From NCBI GenBank assembly GCA_027922465.2, contig BQMF02000423.1:186001-250000 (forward strand): a stretch of DNA of 64,000 nt, in the 5' to 3' direction. A program made the translations under genes and the position numbers. The notes under the pieces were generated by a model that worked only from the letters and a program-made list of their open reading frames with translations, was not told the origin of the DNA and did not search any database. This document shows, in pieces, positions 45,930 through 56,528 of this stretch; the first letter of the stretch is position 1, and the number at the start of each line of letters is the position of its first letter. The DNA is from Turritopsis dohrnii. Its lineage: Eukaryota > Cnidaria > Hydrozoa > Anthoathecata > Oceaniidae.

Positions 45930-47455
45930 AATCGACAGACAACAACTACGTGAAGAAAAATCTTACCTTGGAAAGAGTAAATACATTTTACATGCAACCC
46001 CTCAACACCAAAGAAACCCATGATCACTGGATCACACATCTCCGCAGAAAAGTCAAAGACTACGAGTTCGGCAATGAAGCCATCAAACTCGTAGTCACGT
46101 TACATACACAATCGGAGAAACTCCAGTCTGCCATAATTCAAAAGGACATGGATTTAGCGAAAGTAGTGTCATCAGCCAGAGCACTCGCTAAACAGGAAAT
46201 TAGATTTATTAAGGACAACCCCATAACTAATGATGTCGCCAGTTTTAGCGGTGGAATACACGCCGTAAAAGACCCAGTATATGCAGTATATGCAGTATAT
46301 GCACAAACAAGGAGAAACACATAAAATGACCATAAATCAAAAACGTTTGAGATTTGTAAGTACTATAGTGACATAATGCCATATCACGGACGATGTAAAG
46401 CGTGAGCAGTCACATGTAACTACTGTCAGAGTGGAGGTCACTTTGAGAAGGTCCACAAGCAAAAACAGAAAGCAGTAGACACTGTCGAAGAGGGTGACAG
46501 TGTGGACATGAGACGCATGACAGCTGGCACAGGTCCACCAGTCATCCTCGACAAAATTGCAACAAATTGGCCCAAGGCAGCAGATCCACCAAAATCCTAC
46601 CAAAGCATGACCGTTATCATTACAGTGCACGCCTCCCCAATGTCCATGAAAGTGGTCTCTGGGACGGAGGCGAATATTATCTCCGAAGCATCATACAATC
46701 AGATGACACCACAACTGCAGCTCCAGTCAATCACAAGTCACATACAGACTTTGCGTAACCAAGTTTATTTGTATGGACTGCCACACTTAACTATTGTAAC
46801 TGATCACAAACCTTTACTGCCACTCTACAACACCTATCCCAAGGATCCGCCAGCTCGAATCCTCAAGCACAAGCTGTGGATCCAGGGCTATAATTACCAC
46901 CTAGTCTATGAGCTCGGCAGCACCATTACCAGTGACTACCTATCTCGACACACTGACTCGCAGAAAGCACAGGATTGTCAGGAGACAGAATTATTCATAG
47001 ACACAGTTGACGATGCAAATCTTCCTCCTGCACTTACGATAGAGGAACTAGCTAAAGTGCCAGCACAGGACTCCATTACCGAGGCCCTGCTGGATACGTT
47101 GCTCAAGGGCTACATTATCCCAGAAAATCGCATAACGCTCACACCCTACAAGCAAATTTTCCCAGAGCTCACAATACACAAGGACATCATCTTGAAGGGC
47201 ACCTGCATCCTAATATCACCATCCCTGAGGAAAAAGGCAGTGCAACTAGCACGAGGGACACCAAGGCCTAGTGAAAACTAAGCAATATGCTAGGCCACGC
47301 ATGTGGTTCCTGGGATGGACCAAGGAATTACGGAAGCTGTTGATTGTCGTCAACACCAAACAGCAAGAGCCCATCAAATCTATACCACTACCCAAAGGAC
47401 CATGGACCAACCGGAGAGCTGACCTATTCCAAGTCGCGAAAACAGTAATATAATA
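45930..47455 (+). pseudogene. Ty3/Gypsy internal fragment lacking the RT domain
   Basis: A gag-like segment (HWITHLRRKVKDYEF; ALAKQEIRFIKDNP) is followed by a damaged zinc knuckle (CNYCQSGGHFEK, last Cys missing). Then comes a protease-like piece whose catalytic region reads VVSGTEANIISEA, without the Asp. After about residue 80 of the second frame the sequence jumps straight into RNase H and integrase-zinc regions (TIVTDHKPLLPLYN; YNYHLVYELGSTITSDYLSRH; RKKAVQLAR), with the reverse transcriptase deleted. Frameshifts follow in the integrase. No LTRs found. A dead, internally deleted copy. Confidence 0.75.
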
Positions 47456-47559
47456 GTTTAAAAAATTAATGTTTTACTCTGGGACAAATCAACAGGGCTT
47501 CCAACATTTGCAACAGACATTATTATTAATTTATAGAACTAAATGAAGAAAAAACAAAA

Positions 47560-48118
47560 GTAAAAATCATGGAGAGATAATACGGAGCATGCCCTGAGTT
47601 GCTCACAAAGTCTCCTTCAGGAACATTTCATGGTAACGGAGTACATGGCAAGAGCGTAAGTCAATGGGACTTGTACTCCACCTAAAAAACAACAAAATAT
47701 ACAAACTCTTCATTAGGTACTAAGTTGCCAAGCAACAATGATTTCAAGTGAACATACCAAATGTTAATAAGCCACAACAACAACAACTACTGCTGTAGCC
47801 ACTACTGTAGGTATTTAAACTACACTTATAATAAGCCCCAACATCAATCAGTTGCTGACGTACAGAAGAAGCCACAACAACTCAACAGCAGCCACTACTG
47901 TAGGTAGTTAACGTTATCATATTATTAACTGCATAGGCCACAACAATCACGACACGTGTGGAAAGACAACATTTTGAGTATACATTTTTCCATTAACATA
48001 ACCTTCCTACCCGTACTGGCAACTTTGATTTTAACATTACCAAATGCTTTTGGCCTTAACTGGCAACATACAACTGTCCATGTGAAAAACTAAGTCTCTG
48101 CAAATACAAACCAATTTA
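47560..48118 (-). pseudogene. Helitron RepHel 3' fragment
   Basis: The sequence 47950-48118 matches the C-terminal coding end of the RepHel gene (25147-25320), and 47633-47700 matches its downstream region (24700-24765). Indels and stops are present. A decayed copy of the same Helitron family, in the same orientation as the autonomous one. Confidence 0.7.
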
Positions 48119-48502
48119 TGCTGGTGCTGGAGCAACAGCATCCTCGCTACCTGCTAAACAAGAGGACCTTATTTCTTTGTAAAGATATTCTTTATGATCT
48201 GTTGACAGTCCTGCTGGTATTATTTCAAGTGGGGTATCTTTAGAAATGATGGCATGTTTCTTCAGCAGCTGCAAATATTCACACTCTGAATCGAGGGTTG
48301 TGCTGCATTTTACGATTCCTGGTTGCCTTTTGTTCATTGTAAAGTACTGGTAGTTGGTGATGTTTTCAATTTTGCAAAATATTTTGCTGCATGTGTTTGA
48401 CCAGTCATGAGTTGAAACCATGACTTCACCATCATGTCGGCCTACTAGCTCAGCAACGTTACATGCTCCACTCTTGTCACAGGCATTGGCGATGTCATAC
48501 AA
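48116..48502 (-). pseudogene. 3' part of an uncharacterised mobile-element gene split by the LINE
   Basis: A 128-codon open stretch: YDIANACDKSGACNVAELVG, RHDGEVMVSTHDWS, LLKKHAIISKDTPLEIIPAG and YKEIRSSCLAGSEDAVAPAP, then TAA. It has no proper N-terminus because the LINE 3' tail begins at 48503. The missing upstream part appears at 59060-59269. Widespread multi-copy family in aquatic invertebrates (DUF7869-like, from memory); function unknown. Confidence 0.5.
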
Positions 48503-50329
48503 TGTTCAATTCAATTCAATTTATTTGCCAAAGATTACATGATTGACGACTTATAAAAGGCTAGGAACCCTACCCCATATAGTCGAGACTAATCTCAGGT
48601 GGCTTCCTGAGTATAACAAAATACAACAAAAAATTTTGGAAAAACAAAAAAAGCAAAACAAAAATAAAAAAAATAAATAAAAAACAGTTTCATAGAATAA
48701 ATTAAAATAAAATAATGCCAGTAACCTGTATATGGTCAGGTAAGAAAAATCTTAGTAATTAGCTTAATAGTGATGATTTAACAAGTGATTTAAATTTACC
48801 ATAACCAAGCATGGAAAGGTTTGTGTCACCATGCTGCATTTGAAGAACATTCCAATTGAGAATTGAACGATAACGAATTGACTACAAACCATACAAAGTA
48901 TTTCTGACGAAAGGTCTAATTTGAATTCCAATTGAATGACCCCTGGTTCGCTGAGACTCACTAAGGAAACTTAGACCAAGAGTTTCTTGAATACTTGAGC
49001 GAGAGGTTTTGTTAAGACTTTGATGTACAAGATTTAGTCTGAGAAAAAACGGTATCTTTAAACTCAAGCATTTTAAAAGCTTTAAACAGAGGTTTAGTGT
49101 GAGCAAGAAAATGAGTGAGAAATAAGTCGGATGCACTCTTTTGTTGAAGAAAGATTCTTGAAGAGACAGAAGGAGATTGACCCCATACAAGAGCAGCATA
49201 ACTTAAATATGAATTAAAAAGAGCATAGTAGATTGAAGTAAAAATACTAGGAGGAAGATAATGTTTGAGAATGCTGATGATTCCATTAGCATGACTAAGT
49301 TTAGCACTAACATTGGTTAAATGAAAAGAAAAAGAAAGCAAGTCATCAACAATCACCCCAAGATATCTAACATGTGATTTAAATTTAAGTTCAGCGCCAT
49401 TCAGGATCAATCTAATGTCAAGATGGACTGTTTTTCTAGGATTCTTAAAGAGGAGGGCTTTGGTCTTTGCTATATTCAAAGCAATTTTGTTTGCATTCAG
49501 CCAATCTACCAGCTTAACCAAATCATGATTGATTTGATTTTCTAAGATCAAAGGACTCTGATCAGAGTATAAAACACTAGTGTCATCTGCAACAAGACAG
49601 CATTCGCCAAATTCAAAGGCATTAGGGATACCATTTATACATATTAGAAAAAGAAGCGGACCAAGGACAGAGCCTTGAGGTACACCATATTCAACATCTA
49701 GAGAAGATGAGACATTATCAAGAATAGAAACAAACTGCTTCCTACCAATAAGGTATGAACGAAACCATTGATTAGTGATACCCCTAACTCCATTAAAATT
49801 AAGTTTTGCCAGAAGAATTTCATGGTCCACAGTATTAATAAATATCCCACAACTTAGCTCACCAAGATCAAGAGCGGATCGTATTTGCTCTGTAAGATTA
49901 CAAGGGCGTGCACAGTGGAGTATTTGGCTCTAAACCCAAATTGATTTTAAAAAAATAAATTGTTTGTATCAAAAAAAAAGATGCAAGTCGTGAATGAACA
50001 AGTTTCTCAAATATTTTGTCAATATTTGAGAGTAGAGAGATAGGACGGCAATTGGTCGCATCAAATGGAGAACCTTTGTTTTTGAAGACAGGAATAGCTT
50101 TGGCGATTTGAAAAAAATTCATTAAAATGATTATAAAATAAATTAGGATCAGATGTTTCATTACCATTGATATTTAGAGTTAAGCTAGTGGAGGCACTTT
50201 TATTACGAATATTAATTATATCTTATATGCCATTCCATATCTTTTTAGAGTTTTAGTATTGTTAAAGAAATATTTTTTATAATAACTAAGTTTACTTAAT
50301 CGTAAAAGAGAAACTGTATTATTTCTATA
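48503..50329 (-). pseudogene. LINE ORF2 3' half: reverse transcriptase and tail
   Basis: RT motifs on the minus strand in order are AIPVFKNKGSPFDATNCRPI, SLLSNIDKIFEKLVHSRL (50100-49990), then YGVPQGSVLGPLLFLICING and CCLVADDTSVLYSD (49700-49560) with both catalytic Asp kept. The thumb and C-terminus follow in shifted frames. It ends in a 3' UTR and short tandem tail of TTGAA units (on the minus strand) at 48503-48520. That tail type and the PHD-EN-RT order suggest a CR1/L2-clade LINE. Several frameshifts and stops; inactive. Split from its 5' half by Helitron C. Confidence 0.8.
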
Positions 50330-50965
50330 CTAGTATCCCGAGTAAAACCTTTTTACCCAACTTAACTTCGAAAACATTAGGTCAAATTCACCATGACCGT
50401 GTATGTACCCTGGGACGAAAAAATAAATCATAGAGTTGCAACTCAAAAGTGTAGCTATGTTGTAGCGCTTGAAAAACTGATCAAAAAAGTGTATGGGATC
50501 GTTTTGCTACGATCAACCATTGCAGAGATATTGTTGGGAAAGATTTTGATGACGTCATAGCCGCAGTACCAAATAAAATTTAGGCCTAAATGTTGCGTCA
50601 CCCCATCACTCGTACCGCAGACCTAAAAAAACGTCACTTATCCCCATTGGTTATATTGGGGATGCAATGCAATGGTTCCCCGTGATCATAAAAAAAACTG
50701 GCGTCAAATGATGCCACATGCTTTTGGAATGATCGTGAAAAAAGTGTCTCTCGCCTCCACGTGGTTTAACGTGCACATAAGAGGACGATGACGGTAAATT
50801 AATTATCCAGTAACTTCTCGGAGAGGAAGGAGCATTACAGATAAGTACAGATTCGATCTTCTGCTGTGTACAAAGAATGATACCAAATCGAAACTCTTTG
50901 TGACTATCAAACGTATAGATGAGTTGCAAAAAAACTAAAAACTAATAACCTAAAAAGAGCATCAA

Positions 50966-52353
50966 ATGAAAGAAAGGTCATCGAAGGAACAACTGCGTCA
51001 ACAATCCATAAAACCTATAACACTATGTCAAGATGAAATCCCACAACATCACAAAGAGTTACTTGACCTGGGCCCGAAATTTGTACCAGTTCAACCACAT
51101 AAACCATACATGGACATTATTTCAAAAACTGAATCTACGGCACTAAAAATATTCTACGATAAGAAAGACGATACTAAAGCCATGAGACTTCGCCAAGCTG
51201 TACTGAGAGACTTAAAAATGGCAAAACCACCAAAACACAATCTTACAAGAAATCAGAGAATCGCTTTAAAAGAACTGAAAGCTGACGATAAAATTAAAAT
51301 ATATCCATACGACAAAGGAGCTGGACTTGTGCAAATTCCGAAAGCCGAGGCTATACGAAAATTAGAAGAACAAATCGGGAACACCAAAATTATTGAAAAA
51401 CATCCAACACCTACCTTTACGAGAAAGTTCCAAACAGCACTCAGAGAGCTTAATAAACAAGGAAAATTCACAAAAACAGAATACACACAGCTTTACCCAA
51501 GCGATCCAATACCACCACGGATGTACGGGGCTATAAAAGCACACAAACGAGAGAAAGACTACCCTATGAGAGTTATCGTTTCGACAATTGGAACACCGAG
51601 CTACAAAACATCTGAATACCTCGTAAAGATTATTCAACCAACCCTCAACAAAAATAACATAAGAATAAAAAACGCTCAAACATTCGTAAACACAGCAAAA
51701 ACATGGTCAATTGAAAAAGACGAGATTCAAGTGTCATACGACATAGTGAATTTATACCTGTCCGTACCAGTGAAGGAAGCAATTGATATTATCATTCAGA
51801 TCCTATCAAAAGATAATGAACTGAAAAAACGAACCAAACTAACTCTTTCAGATATAAAAACTCTGATAGAACTTTGCTTATCAAAATGTTACTTCCTTTG
51901 TGAAGAGAAATTCTACCTACTTGAAAATTCAGCACCGATTGGTCTAGCACTAATGGTTGTCATGGCTGAGGTGTTCTTACAATACCATGAAACAACTGCA
52001 CTGGAACAAGACCCACCTGTTGCACCGAAATCATATTTAAGATATGTTGATGATAGTCATGCCAGATTCAAAGACCACCAAGAATCCATTGTGTTCCAAA
52101 ACATCCTAAACCAGCAAGACCCTCATATACAATACACCATTGACGTAGAGGACGAAAATAAATCCTTACAGTTCCTAGCAACAACATCACAAACAACAAC
52201 GGCAAATACGAATACAAGATCCATCGAAAAAATGCAATCACAAATGTGCAAGTAAAACCACACTCTGGACACGACCCTAAAGTTCTAAAGAGAATATTCT
52301 CCGAGCTTACACAATTTGTGAAAATCAACACCTTCAAGAAGAAATCAATTTTC
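50966..52353 (+). pseudogene. Penelope-like reverse transcriptase
   Basis: It reads LLDLGPKFVPVQPHKPYMDI, PYDKGAGLVQIPKAEA, PPRMYGAIKAHKREKDYPMR, VSYDIVNLYLSVPVKEAIDI, ENSAPIGLALMVVMAEVFLQ and SYLRYVDDSHARF. The YVDD catalytic box and the D of SYDIVNLY are intact, as is the Penelope-type IGLALM.VVMAE motif 4. The frame breaks near 52190, where the next frame continues (HRKNAITNVQVKPHSGHDPK), and again near 52300. The N-terminus is missing or displaced. Harbinger 3 is inserted at 52356, in the region between RT and endonuclease. Confidence 0.85.
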
Positions 52354-52585
52354 TAAAGGCCCCATTACACACGAGATTTTTGAAAAGAATTCATGAAGAA
52401 TTTCTTAACTCTTTTGTCATTCTTCCTTAATTCTTCAATGTTTTACACGCAAAGATTTTTAAAAGATTGATCTTTGTTAAAAGTAAAACCAATTCTTATG
52501 ATGGAATTCTTTTATAAACTACAAGAGAGAATTTATCTTTCTTTTCTAGAAGCACAGGTTATAGAAAGGAGCTCTTAAAAACAAA

Positions 52586-53938
52586 ATGGATAGCGACGAT
52601 GTTATTCTCGTTGCTTGTGCCACTATAACTCTGGGTTGTGCTATTGAAATGCATTCTGATTGGTCAAAAGTCGGTAAAAAAAGAAAACGGAAGGTGTGGA
52701 TGAAGGATTGGCTTCGGGAGAGGGAGTCCAAAGGCGCCTACTCCAACATTCTTCAGGAATTACGCCTACGAGACCAAGAAAACTTTAGAAAATACTTGCG
52801 TATGAATACAACAACTTTCGAGGTAATTTTTTTTAGCGATTTTGATACGCTTAATTTTATTTATTTTTAGATGCTGGTCAATGAAATCGCACCAATTATC
52901 ACAAAGAAAACAACATTAATGCGTCGACCAATCGACCTAGAAATCAAGCTTGCCATTACTTTAAGGTTTCTTGCAACTGCAGAGTCTTATGAAAGTTTGA
53001 TGTATCAATTCAGGGTTCACAGCAGCACCATTGCAAAATTTGTTCCATTTGTTTGCACCAAAATTTATGAAACATTCAAGGAAAGATTTATGAGATTGCC
53101 AAATACTGCAGAGGAGTGGGAAATAATTGAACATGAAACACACAGAATGTGGCAATTTCCAAATTGTATTGGGGCTGCTGATGGAAAGCATGTATCAATG
53201 ATTCATCCCTCAAATAGTGGCTCTGAATTTTATAATTACAAGGAATTTTTTTCGATAGTTTTACTAGCAATAGTTGACTACGATTATAAGTTTGTTTTTG
53301 CTGATGTTGGCTGTCAAGGCAGAATTAGTGACGGAGGAGTTTATCGAAATAGTTTCTTCTATCGTGCCACCCAAGAAAATCTCCTAGATCTTCCACCCGA
53401 TAAGCCTTTGCCTTCCTCGAATAATCCATTTTACGACAGTGAAAATTCCGAGCCAATGCCATATGTTTTTCTTGCTGATGACACATTTCCACTAGGCAAG
53501 CACTGTCTCAAACCCTATGCACAAAATGGCTTAACACCAATCAAACGAATTTTTAATTACCGTTTATCAAGGGTCCGCAGGGTTACAGAAAATGCTTTTG
53601 GAATATTAACAAATCGATTTAGGGTTTTCACTACTAAAATATGTTTAAATCCAGACAAAGCCACTATGATCACTTTGGCAGCATTGGTGCTACACAACAT
53701 GCTTCGTCAGCATTCTTATGAATCCTATACACCGGAAGGTTTCATCGACTTTGAAACAGAAGTTGGAGATGTTGTAGGAGGAGAATGGAGAGATGGAAAC
53801 ATTGGGGAGTCCGTATTCAAAAGTTTACCGAAAAGCGATACCCGCAACGCTTCGAAGAACGCCCAGCTTATTAGAGATTCCTTTGCTAATCATTTCTGGG
53901 GACCTGGTCAGATTCCCTGGCAATGGAAAATGCTTTGA
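52586..53938 (+). CDS. PIF/Harbinger transposase of element 3
   Basis: Exons 52586-52822 and 52871-53938, joined over a 48-base intron (GTAATT...TATTTTTAG) in phase 0, give 434 residues without damage. It has basic VGKKRKRKVWMKDWLRERES near the N-terminus, then a DDE core with Asp in IGAADGKHVSMIHPSN, Asp in QGRISDGGVYRNS and Glu in RVRRVTENAFGILTNRFRVF. All catalytic positions are present and the length is normal. Likely active together with the convergent DNA-binding partner. Confidence 0.92.
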
Positions 53939-54058
53939 AGATACCTGAGACAAAAGAACTCTAGAGTTTTTACATGCAACAGTGTAATATATTTGATTTA
54001 CTAAATAACCAAAGAATAAAATGTCTTTAAAAAATACAAAATATACACGTGTCCTTTT

Positions 54059-54120
54059 TTAAAATCCGTTATATGATCCAGAATAACTACCATTTGGTGA
54101 ACTCAAAGCCGAAAGTGGCG

Positions 54121-54158
<38 letters not shown>

Positions 54159-55332
54159 GCAAATGAATTATTATAGGCTGGATTCATAGGAGATGAATAG
54201 GCCATTGGTGGTTCCATTTGTGGAGTGGATGATAGCGCCTTTACCTGTCTTTTACATCTTAAAACCATTTGTTGCAGGGTAATCTTTAAATCATCCTTCA
54301 AGTCGCATTCTGGTATAGCCTTTAATTGATCGATTAAGCATTTACCAAAGGTTTCATCCGTGTTTTCGTTATTTTGGGGGACATGTGAGTTTTTGTTCGA
54401 GATTACAGATTGTATTGCTGTTGCAGCTGGGCTCATTATTTTTTGCAACTCTGTTTGATTGGACAAGACTATTTTCTTCGACGATTTGGCGGAAGGGCGT
54501 TTTGCATTTACATACGGCGTGTCATCGTCTTCTTCAATAGCATTACTTTTGGTTTTTCGTGGCGTAAAAGCATCACTTACAAATTCTAATTTTTCATAAA
54601 ACTTCCACACACTCACATAAACGTAGTCACTACCAGCTCCGCTTGTTTTTGAACCTTCCGTCATCCTTCTTTGGCCGCCGTAGTAATTTTTTAGGTCTGT
54701 AAGTTTTTTTGTAATTTGCTGTGTTGTAGCTTCAATATCACTGTCTTTTAGAACTCTTCCTATAGCTTCCATAGATTTTTGACGCAGATCTCTATTGAAA
54801 TACGATCTGTTCTTGGTGTTATAAAGGTTCTCGTGCTGCGACCAAAGTTCTATCAAAATTTCAACCTCCTCGTCCATCCAAGACCGAGTTGCATCATTCT
54901 TTTTTTTCGTCTGACGTTGCTTTTTGGGTTGTTGACTCTTCTTTCCAGTCGGATATTGTTCAATATCCAGTCGTTTTCCGTAAAACGTCATCTCCGTTGT
55001 CCTCCGTAATGTCATCTTCATTCAATTTCTCGCCAGTGTCCTCTTCAATCGCCCTAGAATAACAATAGCAATAAAAAGGAATAAGTATACATACTCTATT
55101 TTTGTAGAAAGAGACTTGATTTATTTTCATGCAAGTTAGGGTACATTTATGTTAATAAAATTCCAATTTATTAAAAATTACTTACTGGTTATTATCTTCC
55201 TGTCGCTGTTGTTTTTCATAACTTTCTCTCAGCCTCTGATATTGTTGCTGGTGAAACAAATAATCATTTTGCATTTGATCCTGCGAAGGCTGGGATTCAA
55301 TATCATTCACAACAAATCTGCTACCTTCCATT
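54059..55332 (-). pseudogene. Myb/SANT-MADF-like partner gene of Harbinger 3
   Basis: The main frame 55021-54059 encodes a trihelix-type domain (RSWMDEEVEILIELWSQHEN ... QQITKKLTDLKNYYGGQRR), a nuclear-type linker, a C-terminal helix (LKDDLKITLQQMVLRCKRQV) and a Pro-rich tail. A first exon (about 55181-55332, MEGSRFVVNDIESQPSQDQM) has a good donor GTAAGT, and an acceptor TTATTCTAG lies near 55054. However, the frame joined this way meets a stop near 54970, so there is a one-base shift or an alternative start at 55021. The Pro tract is encoded by a run of about 34 G on the plus strand. Confidence 0.75.
54124..54157. repeat. poly-G tract of about 34 bases
   Basis: An uninterrupted G run on the plus strand inside the coding sequence, where it encodes polyproline. 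This is an extreme homopolymer in an AT-rich genome, prone to slippage and to G-quadruplex formation. Its exact length may be uncertain in the assembly. Confidence 0.95.
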
Positions 55333-55609
55333 TTTTTTTTCTTTCTCTTTATCTCTCGACTTCTGTGTTCTGTTTTTTTTCTCTCTTCTCTTCATATTCG
55401 CGCATGTTTTGCCTCGTTTTTTTGTACACATTTTGCATTTCTATAGCTTTTGACGTCATTCTATTGTTTCGAATTCTTCAACAAGCTTCATAAAATCAAA
55501 TCGATTCGAAATACACGTAGAATGAGAGAAGAATTCAACAAGAATACAGGAAGAATGCAGAATTCTTCATGAATTCTTTTCAAAAATCTCGTGTGTAATG
55601 GGGCCTTAA

Positions 55610-56228
55610 AAACATGTTTCGTTGAAAATGGTTACGAAGGAAAGGAACTAATAAAGATTAAAAATGACTTCCTTAAAAAACGAGAAAACCAAACCAACAC
55701 AAAGAACCAACATCAAGACCAACAAGACCAATTAACCAACGTCGTAACACTACCATGGATACCTGGATTGAGCCCAAAATTGAAAAATACGTTTCGGAAA
55801 CATGGATACAAAGCACTTTTCAAGAGCAACATCAATTTGAAAACGATGTTAACGTCCAAAAACAAAAGCAAACTACCAAACTATAGCCACGTGGGAGTCT
55901 ATAAGATAGATTGTAAATGCGGAAAAAAATACGTTGGCGATTAAAACAGCACGCAAAGTCGATCGAGGATAAAAAGTGGGACTCTTCTGGCATTTCCTAC
56001 CACGCAAAAACATGCAGCCAAGGATATGAATGGGATTCAGTAAATGTTCTAAAGTTAGAAGATAAAAGATTTGACCGCAAAGTGCGAGAAGCATTGGAAA
56101 TCCAATTCCACGAAACTTCCCCGCGTAATGAGCAAGGCCTTAACCAAGACGATGGCAAATACGTCACAACAAATTTCTGGAAGCCGATGTTTTCATACCT
56201 GTGGGAGAAGTCATTGTATTTACATTGA
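55610..56228 (+). pseudogene. Penelope-like GIY-YIG endonuclease domain
   Basis: It continues the RT frame with TCFVENGYEGKELIKIKNDF, LPWIPGLSPKLKNTFRKHGY and then GVYKIDCKCGKKYVGD, the GIY-YIG core with the Penelope-type cysteine pair. A stop and frame change follow at about 55942, after which RRLKQHAKSI-like sequence (IRWRLKQHAKSIEDKKWDSS, CSQGYEWDSVNVLKLEDKRF) completes the domain. In these elements the nuclease nicks the target for reverse transcription. Broken here. Confidence 0.8.
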
Positions 56229-56528
56229 CGTCAATTTTTGTAAACAAATTTGTAACGGTTTTTAGTCTGATGATGGCCTCCGCTAAGAAGACCGAAATAT
56301 AACTTAAAAATAAAAATAAATGTGAAACAATTCATAAACACGTCATTCTATCTTAATAAACGTTCACATAAAAATGTCGCTAAAAGAATTGATAATACAC
56401 AGCTATGGAGCTGATACCTACATACAAACCAACAAACTAAAGCTTGAAAAGAACAAGAAAGCGAAATTAAAGAATCGAACCATCTTCCTGCAAAAGTGGT
56501 ATTCACAAAGCGGATTATTATAATAAGA

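Larger units (their letters stand above)
52357..55606. mobile_element. PIF/Harbinger element 3
   Basis: AGGCCCCATTACACACGAGA and its complement TCTCGTGTGTAATGGGGCCT form the ends of inverted repeats at least 40 bases long. TAA is duplicated outside (52354-52356 and 55607-55609). Removing it rejoins the Penelope-like frame exactly. It has a transposase gene on the plus strand and a SANT/MADF-type gene on the minus strand, convergent. Confidence 0.95.
50806..56491 (+). mobile_element. Penelope-like element with GIY-YIG endonuclease
   Basis: Plus-strand RT (50966-52353) and GIY-YIG (55610-56228) halves are separated only by Harbinger 3. The 3' tail has GATGATGGCCTCCGCTAAGA near 56268. At 56373-56490, after the tail, a second ORF start is visible (MSLKELIIHSYGADTYIQTN), cut off at the Helitron boundary. 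A 3' tail followed by a new 5' start is the tandem or pseudo-LTR arrangement typical of Penelope-like elements. Confidence 0.75.
50330..56528 (-). mobile_element. Helitron copy C carrying a Penelope-like element
   Basis: The minus-strand 3' end is CGGGATACTAG at 50330 before T. The 5' end is TCTTATTATAATAATCCGCT at 56528 after A. Its 50330-50804 part matches copies A and B. The following bases are replaced by Penelope-like sequence until the family box AAAAGTGGTATTCACAAAGC at about 56492. So the Helitron either received a Penelope insertion or moved with it. Confidence 0.8.

Noticed and set aside
54779..55009. 76-codon plus-strand frame
   Set aside because: Antisense shadow of the SANT/MADF-like coding exon.
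55149..55493. 114-codon plus-strand frame rich in Leu, Phe and Ile resembling a membrane protein
   Set aside because: It is the antisense of the first exon of the Harbinger 3 partner gene and of the terminal repeat. The hydrophobicity comes from reading poly-purine codons backwards.
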